In this document: one piece after another, positions 31,114-41,800 of the stretch | How the letters are laid out: each line of letters begins with the position of its first letter | How positions within the stretch are numbered: the first letter of the stretch is position 1 | NCBI GenBank assembly: GCA_032718475.1 | Contig: JAUCBJ010004973.1 | Coordinates: 35,293-99,292, forward strand | Reading direction: 5' to 3' | Length of the DNA stretch: 64,000 nucleotides | DNA from: Nemertoderma westbladi | Lineage: Eukaryota > Xenacoelomorpha > Nemertodermatida > Nemertodermatidae | Notes under the pieces: model-generated | The model's input: the letters and a program-made list of their open reading frames with translations, nothing else | Database searches by the model: none | What the model was told of the DNA's origin: nothing | Position numbers and translations under genes: made by a program

Positions 31114-31296
31114 ATGCATAGACATGAAAGTTGTTTGGTTTGTAATAAAGAAATGAGACAAGACAATTTATCTCGTCATATGGAAACACTTAGAAAGGAA
31201 AAACTAATGGATCCGTTACCAAAAAAATTCAAAAAATCCGAAGATATTTTTAGTGAAGTTGAAAAGAAAAAGAGAGATGAGCGTGATATATATTAA
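31114..31296 (+). CDS. Small Zn-finger-like protein of the foldback element
   Basis: A 60-codon ORF with an ATG start, downstream of the TATA-like site. SCLVCNKEMRQDNLSRHM has a C-x2-C-x11-H spacing with the Leu-x-Arg-His of a C2H2 finger, but the second His is replaced, so the finger looks incomplete. The rest is Lys-rich. It ends with TAA 38 bp before the acidic-repeat ORF in another frame. The two may be one protein joined by splicing or split by mutation. Fingers with this DNLxRHM signature occur in several invertebrate mobile-element proteins, from memory only; function unknown. Confidence 0.45.
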   Translation: MHRHESCLVCNKEMRQDNLSRHMETLRKEKLMDPLPKKFKKSEDIFSEVEKKKRDERDIY

Positions 31297-31334
31297 AGAT
31301 AAAACAGACAAGGGAAAATAAATTTCATAAAGTT

Positions 31335-32363
31335 ATGAATATTTTGAAAGGGATACAAAAACAGTTACCCCTAGAAAATGAGGAAAATTTGAGTGAGAAA
31401 GATGAAGAAGAAAAGGACGATGAGATGGAGAATGAAAATAGTGAGGGTCAGGATGAAGTTGAAGAGAGTGAAGTTGGGAATGAAGAAAGTGAAGATCAGG
31501 AAGATCAGGAAGAGGATGAAGAAAGTGAAGGTCAAGAAGAGGGTGAAGAAAGCGAAGGTCAGGAAGATGAAGAAAGTGAAGAACAGGAAGAGGATGAAGA
31601 AAGTGAAGAACAGGAAGAGGATAAAGAAAGTGAAGAACAGGAAGAGGATGAAGAAAGTGAAGAACAGGAAGAGGATGAAGAAAGTGAAGATCAGGAAGAG
31701 GATGAAGAAAGTGAAGGTCAAGAAGAGGGTGAAGAAAGCGAAGGTCGGGAAGATGAAGAAAGTGAAGAACAGGAAGAGGATGAAGAAAGTGAAGAACAGG
31801 AAGAGGATAAAGAAAGTGAAGGTGGGGAAGAGGATGTAGAAAGTGAAGGTCAGGAAGAACAGGAAGAGGATGAAGAAAGTGAAGAACAGGAAGAGGATAA
31901 AGAAAGTGAAGAACAGGAAGAGGATGAAGAAAGTGAAGGTGGGGAAGAGGATGAAGAAAGCGAAGATCAGGAAGAGGATGAAGAAAGTGAAGGTCAAGAA
32001 GAGGGTGAAGAAAGCGAAGGTCGGGAAGATGAAGAAAGTGAAGAACAGGAAGAGGATGAAGAAAGTGAAGAACAGGAAGAGGATAAAGAAAGTGAAGGTG
32101 GGGAAGAGGATGTAGAAAGTGAAGGTCAGGAAGAGGACGAAGAAAGTGAAGGTCAGAAAGAGGGTGAAGAAAGCGAAGGTCAGGAAGAGGGTGAAGAAAG
32201 TGAAGATCAGGAAGGTGAAGAAGAGGATGAAAATGATGATAATGAGGAAATATTGAGACAATTACTTGGAAATAAGAATAAATTGTGGAAAATCATTAAA
32301 CATTTGAAGGAAAATGAAGAAAATAAAGAGTCGACATTGATTGACCCAAGTTCTAGGAAGTAA
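31335..32363 (+). CDS. Glu-rich repeat protein of the foldback element
   Basis: A 342-codon ORF with an ATG start. About residues 20-300 are degenerate 8-to-10-residue acidic repeats (EESEEQEEDE, EESEGQEEGE) encoded by GAAGAAAGTGAAG units. The C-terminal 40 residues change to a helical repeat containing EILRQLLGNKNKLWKIIKHL. A frame change near 32330-32345 cuts this helical part short, and the next frame continues the same repeat (32341-32694). The acidic tract is intrinsically disordered. Nothing shows an enzymatic function. The ORF may be genuine because it avoids stops over 1 kb, but repeat structure alone can do that. Confidence 0.5.
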   Translation: MNILKGIQKQLPLENEENLSEKDEEEKDDEMENENSEGQDEVEESEVGNEESEDQEDQEEDEESEGQEEGEESEGQEDEESEEQEEDEESEEQEEDKESEEQEEDEESEEQEEDEESEDQEEDEESEGQEEGEESEGREDEESEEQEEDEESEEQEEDKESEGGEEDVESEGQEEQEEDEESEEQEEDKESEEQEEDEESEGGEEDEESEDQEEDEESEGQEEGEESEGREDEESEEQEEDEESEEQEEDKESEGGEEDVESEGQEEDEESEGQKEGEESEGQEEGEESEDQEGEEEDENDDNEEILRQLLGNKNKLWKIIKHLKENEENKESTLIDPSSRK

Positions 32364-32694
32364 AATTAAATTACAGAAACTTATTAAACATTTAGAAGAG
32401 AATGATGAAAATAAAGAAGAGATATTGAGACAAATATTAGGAAACAAAAATCAAATGCGGAAATTTATTAAACAAATGGAAGAAAATGAGGAAAATAGAG
32501 AAGAGATATTAAGACAGGTTCTGGGAAATAAAAGTAAATTACTGAAAATTAATGAACAATTGAATAAAATTAAGAAACAGTTGGTTAATGAGGAAGATGA
32601 AAGTAAAGAAAATCAACCAGCTTTTACTAATTTTCGAAGACCTGTGATAAACAACTCTCGTTCAGTATATGCCCGCGCAGGACGACGCTATTGA
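32341..32694 (+). pseudogene. Frame-shifted continuation: ~29-residue helical repeats
   Basis: Contains two and a half further units of the helical repeat (KEEILRQILGNKNQMRKFIK, REEILRQVLGNKSKLLKINE), then a basic tail with SRSVYARAGRRY before TGA. It overlaps the end of the acidic ORF by 23 bp in another frame. A small insertion (about 4 bp relative to sister units) explains the shift, so the ancestral product was probably one protein. Confidence 0.55.
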
Positions 32695-32726
32695 CATTTG
32701 TTTGTTTGAGTTCCTTTCATAATAGT

Positions 32727-32915
32727 ATTAGGGCTATTTATCCATAACAATTATATTAGTATTTAGTATTAGGACTATTTATCCATAAAAATTATAATAG
32801 TATTAGGACTATTTATCCATAACAATTATATTAGTATTAGGACTATTTATCCATAACAATTATATTAGTATTAGGACTATTTATCCATAATAATTATATT
32901 AGTATTATAAATGTA
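32727..32915 (+). repeat. ~34-bp AT-rich tandem repeat, about 5-6 copies
   Basis: Units contain TATTAGGACTATTTATCCAT followed by AACAATTATATTAG. Located just 3' of the foldback gene region. Confidence 0.85.
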
Positions 32916-33295
32916 TTTACCCCACAATATTTATTACTATTAGGTCTATTTATTCAAGAAATTATATGTTTTTTATAATATACTTTGGAAAATTTGTCGA
33001 CTAAGCCATAATTTTTAAAACCTTAAATAAGGGTTGAGTTATTTTATAAAGTTAAGAAGAGTGAACCAATAGAGGCAACATGAAGTCTAATCTCTTGGCC
33101 TTTACTCATAAGACAGCGCATTAACTCCCAAGGTTGCATACTATCACTATAGCTGGGAGAGTCAAAGCTAGTGTACACTAGATTCAGCCAAGAGCTAGGA
33201 AAAATAATAATGCTCTTCTAGGGTTCGAACTCACGACCTTCTAATAAGAAAACTAAGCAAATGACCAGCTTGAAGGCCTTAGACCCTTAATCTGA

Positions 33296-33487
33296 GTCTG
33301 AGCCTCAGTGCCTCAGTGAGGCATAGTCTGTGCCTCAGTGAGGCATAGTCTGTGCCGCAGTGAGGCATAGTCTGTGCCTCAGTGAGGCATAGTCTGTGCC
33401 TCAGTGAGGCACAGTCTGTGCGTCAGTGAGGCATAGTCTGTGCCTCAGTGAGGCATAGTCTGTGCCTCAGTGAGGCATAGTCTGTGT
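33296..33487 (-). repeat. Inner palindromic tandem repeats, right side
   Basis: 20-bp units TGCCTCAGTGAGGCATAGTC, the reverse complement of the left inner block. About 9 units against more than 25 on the left. Confidence 0.9.
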
Positions 33488-34455
33488 CAGGTCTTAAATA
33501 AGAGTCTAACAAATTCGAACGTCAACGAACAAATTCGAAGGTTACTGTTCCACTTGGTGTAGTGGTTGCATTGAATTCACATCTCCCGTATGTCATGGGT
33601 TCGATCCCCGCATGAACCCGGGCAGTTTTCGTTCGGTCACCAAAAGGCCTAACTTTTCAAAATGCAGTATAATTGCCTAGTAACCAATTCATAGCTACTA
33701 TATGGTTTTCACTTTGAGACATTTCACCCTCTAGCGGCAGACTGGGGAACTTCAGACTACTCTGTGACTCTGCAAAAGATATAGCCTATATTGTAATAGA
33801 TACCGACTGGGGGTCAAAATTAAGTAATAATATATCTATATAAGTCTCAAACATCTTGCCTCATGGCTCGCCCCTCAGAACTCTTAAGCAATATGGCTTC
33901 AAAGTTTTTAAGGAAAACTGGTAAACGATATTTGTTAATTGCGCATACCTTGCAGTCTTAAGTAATTAATTATACAGTAGGTTAGATCGTTTTGAAAATA
34001 GGACAATTGGAAACAGCGCCCTCGATAACCTCAGTACAAAGAAAATTAATACAGATTAACCGGATATATCTTGTTATTATAAAACATAAATTATAATAGA
34101 GTAGAACAATTAGGGTTGTAAATAAAAACAAATTAAATTGAAGATAAACTGCATATATAAACTTATGTATTAAAAGAGGGCCTTATTTAATTATACAGTA
34201 TCCTGAAAATGATTACCGATACTATAATTAGATTATCGATAGGGATGCGGCTTCCTTAAATGAGGCAATCCTGAGGCAGCACAAATAATTTTAAGAGGGC
34301 CCCTGATAGATTGCTCATTCATGCGTAACTGGTAACCTAGGCGATAGCTTGCATGTCTTGTCTTAAGTTTAGGCCCTTCGCCAACATTAACTCCAAAATA
34401 GTTACCAGTAAGGGAGCTGTATACCCTAGGACTAAATAAGTCTGCAAGTCTATGG
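33488..34455 (-). repeat. Right inverted arm of the foldback element
   Basis: Reverse complement of 28851-29934, without the 122-bp insertion. It includes the tRNA-like SINE head at 33549-33625 (TTGGTGTAGTGGTTGCATTG and GGGTTCGATCCCCGCA). The divergence between arms is scattered substitutions and short indels. Confidence 0.9.
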
Positions 34456-34685
34456 ACAGATACTATAGTCGCAGTAGATTAATGATGGCTCCGGGCCAGT
34501 CCCCCTTCTCCCTGGCTTGAAGAGAGTTTAGCATATAGCCACGATATTTCGGTACCGCTGGTAGTTGCAAACTCGATTCTCGACGTAGGGGATTGACCAG
34601 GGACTGCATTGCAGCGTGTCTCGGCGCCTTTTGGGGAGGTGACGCTCGCCTACCCCTTCCACACACTCTTCTACTCGAACTCGAA

Positions 34686-34994
34686 ATGTCTCAATATACA
34701 AAGACACTCCCCTCCGTAAAGCGACGTTCTCGGGAACAACACTCGGAGATGGTGGATACGATGATGGCTGATTATACCGGCGAATCCACCAAGCTCACTC
34801 AAAGCATGGAAGCGCGTATGGATCCTTCGGGAAATTACATCGAACCACCGATGAACCCCGAACAGCGCAACATCGAACAACAATATCGTGAGTTCATTCT
34901 CAAATACACCGATTGCGACGGAAGTTATAACAGCTCCCTCACCACTGGTCACCCCATGGACTTACGGGACATTGATGACCAACATGTCGAATGA
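34686..34994 (+). CDS. Unassigned ORF upstream of the CCHC protein
   Basis: 102 codons from an ATG, outside the foldback arm. Hydrophilic, with a basic N-terminus (SVKRRSREQ) and an acidic, Met-rich middle. The same frame continues past the TGA for another 19 codons. It is in the same frame as the CCHC ORF 650 bp downstream, so the two may be parts of one old gene. No family is recognised. Confidence 0.3.
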   Translation: MSQYTKTLPSVKRRSREQHSEMVDTMMADYTGESTKLTQSMEARMDPSGNYIEPPMNPEQRNIEQQYREFILKYTDCDGSYNSSLTTGHPMDLRDIDDQHVE

Positions 34995-35648
34995 GACATG
35001 AAGATGTTCAAACTCCACATTGAATGGCAACGTAGATTCGCGTTGACCTTGTAGATGATGACACTGAGTACATCTTAACAAAGGTCCATAATGTGAATAG
35101 TTTTCCCCGGGGCACGGGTGCTCGCGGGCGGTCTCCTTCGGGAGGCTGTAACTTCCTCTTACCTCATCCTCTTCCTGCCACCATCGTGATCAGTGTCACA
35201 ACAAACGCGTAGGAATGAGTAATGACGCGAAAGGAAACACGTCCATTGTGGTATCTTATAGATACTACTCTTCCATATACTTTCTCCTTCCTCCCACTCC
35301 TCTCCCTCTACCCAACGCAATTGAGGATACAAAGCGTGGAGAAACCCTCTTCCTCTTCCATCTTCTCTACCCAGCGTTTTTGGAGCTTCCATGAGTAACA
35401 TCAACCAATCATTGCTGTATCGTGGTACTAATCGTACCTTCTCCCACCAAATCTCCCCATCCCCTTACTGTTTATTTTATGCTTATATTGGTGTCCATAT
35501 ATCCTGTCCATGTATCACCGTGTTGATATTTGCAATATCAGCCTCTGTCTCTCTTTTCGTTGGTTGGATAATCAACTAACAATAACTTCCTCTCAATCAC
35601 AAACATTTATTGCTACAAGGACTGAAAGGACACAATAAATTTCGGTAA

Positions 35649-36914
35649 ACAACTGGTACCATTGCATGTCATAAATGTGGTTGTTCACACACCTTACTTC
35701 TCGGCACCCAGCTTGCCAAAGTCAACTGTGAAGGGAAGTTCCAAAGTTTCGAATGTTTTCGAAGGTTTTTATTCCCTTTCTTCGGTATCGATAGTCAGTT
35801 CCGTGATCCCATCCTGAAGGGACAGGTAAATAAAAGCTTCTCTGCTTTCGAGGACTTAAACCGAAAGGGTTTTGCCATATTTAAGGATGTATGTGTTAAA
35901 AACCTACATTCTACTATTCTGGAACACCCCATCCTTAAGTCTGGGTATTCGGTTTCGATTGTCCAAACTTCGGACAAACAATTGGCTTCTTATTTGAATG
36001 ATTCTGCGACAGACAATGTCCTGGTATCCAAATCCGTCCATCCCACCTCCGAGTCAGACGATGACGGTGAGTTTATTATACCATGGCACCTTGGACCGCA
36101 GCCTTTAATGAGATTCGCCTTCCATTCGGCCGTGTCTCAAGGCCGGAAGCGCTGCATTCAATGTGGTTCCCGTGCGCATAAAGCGCCACCTACTGGCAAG
36201 ATTTGTCAAACTTATTTGCAATGTTCTGACCTCCCCCTCCATTGTCCGTATTGTAGATTATTCAATGACCATAAGTTTTTCAATTGTCCGCAATTCTTGG
36301 AACAGTGTGAAAAATGTCTGTTGAAAGGACATTATCCGGGCTCCTGCCCCTTTGACTTGACACAATGGGACATCGAAACCCCCCTCTTAAAGTATATTAA
36401 ATTGTGGGACCATTCCGCTGACTTACACCAAGCCACACGCCTCCGTTATAAGTCCGCTCACTCGTATTGCGGAGTCTTTGCATTCAATCCTTACTCTTTC
36501 GCTATTGAAGTGCAACGATCCCACCCTCCTGACTACCAATTATTATTAACTGTTTCGGAACTCACCAATGTCCAATACGTGCGTACCTTTCTCCGTCGTA
36601 TGAACCCCGGTGATGTTACGACCTACAACCTTGTCGAATTTATTTGGAAAGACTCCAACTATGGATACGACTTTGTCGCCGCCAATCCTGAGTTGTTGCA
36701 AACTTTGGACCGAGTTGCGTACCTCCGTCACACTGCACGCCTTGCAGAAGAAACAGTCAAGCTGCCCAAATTTGTTTTAGACAGAGGAGGTGTTACAACT
36801 TCATCGCAAACTCTTAAAGGACCGGTCACTGCTGCTATTCTTAAAAAGGCGATACAATCTACCTTGGCCCCTTCCTCCAGGTCTTCACCAGCAAAGTACT
36901 TAGAAAGGGTGTGA
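35649..36914 (+). CDS. CCHC-knuckle (Gag-like) protein, unassigned
   Basis: An open frame of 421 codons with no early ATG; the first in-frame ATG is at about 36108, so it is 5' incomplete, spliced or broken. It carries a row of Cys/His clusters: ACHKCGCSH near 35670, then CIQCGSRAHKAPPTGKIC, CPYCRLFNDHKFFNCP and CEKCLLKGHYPGSC, the last an exact C-x2-C-x4-H-x4-C knuckle. Tandem knuckles point to nucleic-acid binding as in retroelement Gag proteins. The downstream half is globular with no recognised motif. After the TGA a -1 frame stays open about 48 codons (Pro/Thr-rich). No RT or integrase lies beside it. The family is unknown. Confidence 0.5.
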   Translation, partial: TTGTIACHKCGCSHTLLLGTQLAKVNCEGKFQSFECFRRFLFPFFGIDSQFRDPILKGQVNKSFSAFEDLNRKGFAIFKDVCVKNLHSTILEHPILKSGYSVSIVQTSDKQLASYLNDSATDNVLVSKSVHPTSESDDDGEFIIPWHLGPQPLMRFAFHSAVSQGRKRCIQCGSRAHKAPPTGKICQTYLQCSDLPLHCPYCRLFNDHKFFNCPQFLEQCEKCLLKGHYPGSCPFDLTQWDIETPLLKYIKLWDHSADLHQATRLRYKSAHSYCGVFAFNPYSFAIEVQRSHPPDYQLLLTVSELTNVQYVRTFLRRMNPGDVTTYNLVEFIWKDSNYGYDFVAANPELLQTLDRVAYLRHTARLAEETVKLPKFVLDRGGVTTSSQTLKGPVTAAILKKAIQSTLAPSSRSSPAKYLERV

Positions 36915-38050
36915 AGTTATTACGTCACTCCGTTCCAGCGACTACTACAGTTACTGAACCCCAACCGGGAACGTCTACTGGTGGACCCACTGTGCGTACA
37001 GTTGCTCCCCTTCCGGACTCATTGGAGATTCATCCTTCCGCCGCTGAAGGGCTATGAGTACGAGATTCCCCACCTTCGTCAGATGCAATAATCAGCAGCT
37101 CGCCAACAATTGGAGGAATTGCAGAAATATTCATATAATTACATAAAGACAAGTCACTATACGTTTCCCCCAAAGGGAAACACAAACACCAAACTTGAGT
37201 CCTTACAGAATTAATTTGTCAGTCATTTACTTGTTATACTTTGTTGTCACACCCTCCCGGTATAGTATCTCAGTTAAATACAATAGATAATCAAATACCG
37301 TATCGAATCAAATAAGTTATAGAGCAAATCAATGCATGAGAAGGAAAGGAAAGGGAAGTGATCGATACAGTGAGCGCTCCTTGTTGACAGGTACACTAGC
37401 GCAATCTCGTTTATTGTATCAGACCAGTGTTCAAAAGGCCCTAAAAGCATGGAATCTCTGCACAAGTATCAAAAAAGTCAAAATATATGAATTTGAGATT
37501 GGAAGAACATATTTTACTAAAAGCGCTAACACACAAAGTCGCAATTCTTGCGGTATGTGATGGGATGGGACCGTCCTGTATATATTGCCAGGTCGTGTGA
37601 GCTGCTACCTATGCGAGAATAAGCACTTATGTCGTAGCTGTAGTCCTGGAGTACCGGTACATCACAGGATATGGGATAGGGGTACAGTAAGGTAGGTGCG
37701 TTAGGTCCGACTGGCTGGGCCTGGGACAACTGGGCCAGGGCCTGGCTTAAACTATATTATGTAACTTACTGACTTAGGACTACACTACCGCTTCTATTAA
37801 AGGTTTAGGCTATGGTTTAGGCCTATATCTGTATATATATACCAATACCTGTAGGCTATACCACTACGCACTCAGCATCAGCCTGTCAGCACTACCCAGC
37901 TACCTCTGCCAGTACTGCAGTATGCTGGTATGCCATTATTCAGCTAGTACTGTTGACTGGTTGACTGTAGTAGCGTAGTATCAGTATGTATCAGAATCAA
38001 TTGCATCGTTATTATATGTTATATCTGTATATTAGCTGAATTAATTAAAA
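36915..38050. other. Noncoding, includes the ABHD16A upstream region
   Basis: A Pro/Thr-rich frame runs to about 37058. Beyond it I see no gene, only GCCTGGGCC-rich and TGTATATATA-rich patches near 37710-37840. The last few hundred bases before 38051 should hold the ABHD16A promoter and 5' UTR, but no clear TATA or initiator can be assigned. Confidence 0.4.
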
Positions 38051-38831
38051 ATGAGCTTTTTGATGAATCTTTTCAAAGCGGCATTCGGACCTCGGTTGTA
38101 CAAAATCTTCAGGAGCGGTGGTGCGGTGGATTACAACCCGAACGTTGTCGAAAAACACAGCGATGCGATAATCCGTGTGATCCGTTGTATAGGGTCGGCC
38201 TGCTACTACACCGCTCCGGTACTCATACCTTACCTCTACCGCCGGGATTACGCCACAATCCCGGGGATTTTATCCATATGGCGACTCCTCAAGACAGTTT
38301 GTATCGTAATGATCTCGGCGTTTTGGATCCGAGCGGTTGGCCGTTTCTGCAATCCGGAATACATGGACTTTATAACGGCCCTCCACGAGGAAATACGAAA
38401 ACGACAAAGCGAATCTCCCAGATTCCCTAACAGATTGATGGATCTTTACGATTTCGAGTTTTCCAGCGCCCCGGTTGACTACCATTGGGACGACTGGGAC
38501 TCTTCTTCCCCGGGGAGAGCTTCACTCCCAGCCGATGAACCGACTCAGGGACTATTGGACCGGGTTCTGGCGGCCCCGTTGGACCTGGTGGGCTACCTCC
38601 TGGTGCACAGCGTCGGTAAGCGGCTGGTGTTCCCGGGGAGTACCGCGATCCTGCAGGCGTTGATGGCGCCGGCGTTGTTGGACGGCCGCAGTAAGCTGAT
38701 AGCGGACCACGGTGGACGCAGGGTGAAGCTCGTCGCGCGCGACGGGAACCATATAGATACGATGACGGTGGATCGAAGAGAGTTGGTGGGGGTTCTCCCG
38801 AACGCAGCTCGATTGGTCGTCTGTTGCGAAG
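38051..38831 (+). CDS. ABHD16A: ABHD16A exon 1 (start codon to CCEG)
   Basis: ATG at 38051 opens MSFLMNLFKAAFGPRLYKIF, which aligns with the family N-terminus, so this start is likely. The exon encodes 260 residues plus one base of Gly and ends at a weak donor GTTTAG (38832). Two hydrophobic segments fit the known membrane anchoring. Confidence 0.9.
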
Positions 38832-41800
38832 GTTTAGTTAATTAATTAATTACTTTATTCATGTAAAAGTGCGTATGAAAAAACCCCAAAGAGCAATTTT
38901 ACTTCAAAAAATTAATATTGGCCGAGTTTTAGTGAATTTAAAATGAAAAATTAGCAACATTTTGACAACCAGTTGAAAAAATCATTCCGTTTTAGGAACT
39001 TGTCCATTTCACGTCATCCAACACAGCAACAGTTGTCAAGCAGAGTAGAGTGGCCAATATCCACGTAGCTAAGAAAGAATTTCCTTAGCTGGGATGGTGT
39101 ATTCATAGTGGGCCCTTGTTTATGTGGGGCAGAATGTGGGCTTTTTTATTCCAGCCAAAACTAGCCTTTAAAAGTGCCGTGAAATTTTGTATAGATGTAT
39201 ATGGGTCAATGCCAACCATATTGACCAATCCGTACGCGATATTTGAGATTTGCCTATTTTTGAACTTAGAGAATCCGCCATATTGATGGTTCGAAATAGC
39301 GATAATTTCTGCATATGAAACCAGAAAGTGCCCCAAAAATTTATTGGCCGTTATTGAGAGAAATATTACGAAATGCAAAAATTGAGAATAAATTTATGTC
39401 GTCACGTATTGGAAATTTATAAAAAAAATCGTACTTTATGTCCATATTCTTGGAAATTTGAAAGATCAGTCGTTTAAATTGTGGTGTTGAAAGTTTTCTA
39501 GTTTCAAAATAGTAAAAATTATGTCACTGATAAGATATTTTTAATCCAGTGACAACATAAAGTTTCACTTTATGAGAAACTTTGCAGTGAAAAATGGGGC
39601 TAAATATTTTTTTAACTTTTAATAACAATTTGATACCACTGGACCGCTGATAACAATCCGTCAACTGAAAACCGTTATTTTACATCAAACAATTAATTTG
39701 AAAATGTAAATAGACAGTTTTTTTTTATGTCAAGTGGGACATATTGATTAGGTATTGAAAGGAATTTACATGGAACTACTTGGGACTATAATTTTGGATA
39801 TTTATTTTTCAATTAAAACAAATCATAAAATTCTTCAAACAACTCCTCCGTACTAGAATTTAAATCCAGTTTATCGACCTTCCCACTGCCAACTCCTTCC
39901 ATTCCCAACTTCCTTCCCACTGCCAACTCCTGGTCCATTCCCAACTTCCATCCCACTCTCAACTAATGTCCCAATCTCTAAACCCTTTCCACAAACGGTT
40001 AATTTGGTAATAAATTAATTTGGTCTGTTGTCAATTAAGGGGAAGGAGCAGGTTACAGTTTATCTGTGACTGGAAAGCCCCCAACCATTAATTAAATGTA
40101 AGTACTTAGTTGTTTAGACCATGATTAACTTTTGCGCCCAACACAATGTCAAGTATGGGACAGCCGTCACGTTATGGGTCAGCCGTCACGTTATGGGACA
40201 TCCGTCACGTTATGGGACATCCGTCACGTTCTGGGACAGCCGTCATGTTATGGGACAGCCGTCACATTATGGGACAGCCGTCACGTTATGGGGCAGCCGT
40301 CACGTTATGGGACAGCCGTCACGTTATGGGACAGCCGTCACGTTATGGGACAGTCGTCACGTTCTGGGACAGCCGTCACGTTATGGGGCAGCCGTCACGT
40401 TATGGGACAGCCGTCACGTTATGGGACAGCCGTCACGTTAGGGGACAGCCGTCACGTTATGGGACAGCCGTCACGTTATGGGACAGTCGTCACGTTATGG
40501 GACAGCCGTCACATTATGGGACAGCCGTCACGTTATGGGACAGCCGTCACGTTATGGGACAGTCGTCACGTTATGGGACAGCCGTCACGTTATGGGACAG
40601 CCGTAACATTATGGGACAGCCGTCACGTTATGGGACAGCCGTCACGTTATGGGACAGTCGTCACGTTCTGGGACAGCCGTCACGTTATGGGGCAGCCGTC
40701 ACGTTATGGGACAGCCGTCACGTTATGGGACAGCCGTCACGTTAGGGGACAGCCGTCACATTATGGGACAGCCGTCACGTTATGGGATAGCCGTCACGTT
40801 ATGGGACAGCCGTCACTTTAAGGGACAGCCGTCACGTTATGGGACAGCCGTCACTTTAAGGGACAGCCGTCACGTTATGGGACAGCCGTCACGTTATGGG
40901 ACAGCCGTCACGTTAGGGGACAGCCGTCACATTATGGGACAGCCGTCACGTTATGGGATAGCCGTCACGTTATGGGACAGCCGTCACTTTAAGGGACAGC
41001 CGTCACGTTATGGGACAGCCGTCACGTTATGGGACAGTCGTCACGTTATGGGACAGCCGTCACGTTATGGGACAGCCGTAACATTATGGGACAGCCGTCA
41101 CGTTATGGGACAGCCGTCACGTTATGGGACAGCCGTCGCGTTATGGGACAGTCGTCACGTTCTGGGACAGCCGTCACGTTATGGGGCAGCCGTCACGTTA
41201 TGGGACAGCCGTCACGTTATGGGACAGCCGTCACGTTAGGGGACAGCCGTCACATTATGGGACAGCCGTCACGTTATGGGATAGCCGTCACGTTATGGGA
41301 CAGCCGTCACTTTAAGGGACAGCCGTCACGTTATGGGACAGCCGTCACTTTAAGGGACAGCCGTCACGTTATGGGACAGCCGTCACGTTATGGGACAGCC
41401 GTCACTTTATGGGACATGGAAGTTTTTTCAACCTGGCCACATAAATTTTGACGTGACAGTCTCACTGATCAGTTCGCATTTTCTGTTACGTGTGGGACAC
41501 TTTTTGGACCATATTGGAGACGCTCACGCAATTGATTCATATGCACTGATTAACCACCAAAAATTGCCAATCTAACTAAAACATATGGAAGAATATTAGT
41601 GGAGGTGTTAACTGTTAACACATCGGGTTAATGCGTCATATTTGACAATTTATATGCCATTATTATATTAAACATTTACCGAGTGTCACGTATGTGACAA
41701 AAAATCGGACCACGTTAATATTTTTAGACGACTTCCAGTACCTTGGATCATGGATAGAGAGTAGCAAAAAGGACATAGAAGTTAGGAAAGCAAAGGCTTG

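Larger units (their letters stand above)
28851..34455. mobile_element. Foldback-type element with ~1-kb inverted arms and internal genes
   Basis: The left arm (28851-29934) and right arm (33488-34455) are reverse complements over nearly their full length. The outer ends read CCATAGACTTGCAG and CTGCAAGTCTATGG. Inside each arm are tandem GCCTCACTGAGGC repeats, long on the left and short on the right. The centre holds a TATA-like site and a gene region. Long arms with tandem inner repeats are typical of foldback elements (Drosophila FB and Galileo, sea urchin TU). No transposase is recognised, so it is probably non-autonomous. Flanking bases show no clear target duplication, and the exact termini could lie a few bases outside. 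Confidence 0.8.

Noticed and set aside
31371-32261. 296-codon minus-strand Phe/Leu-rich ORF
   Set aside because: Antisense of the GAA/GAG-rich acidic repeats; hydrophobic composition is forced by the complement.
40121-41451. Overlapping GTAVTLWDSRHVMGQPSRY-type ORFs
   Set aside because: Artefacts of a 19-bp repeat read in rotating frames.
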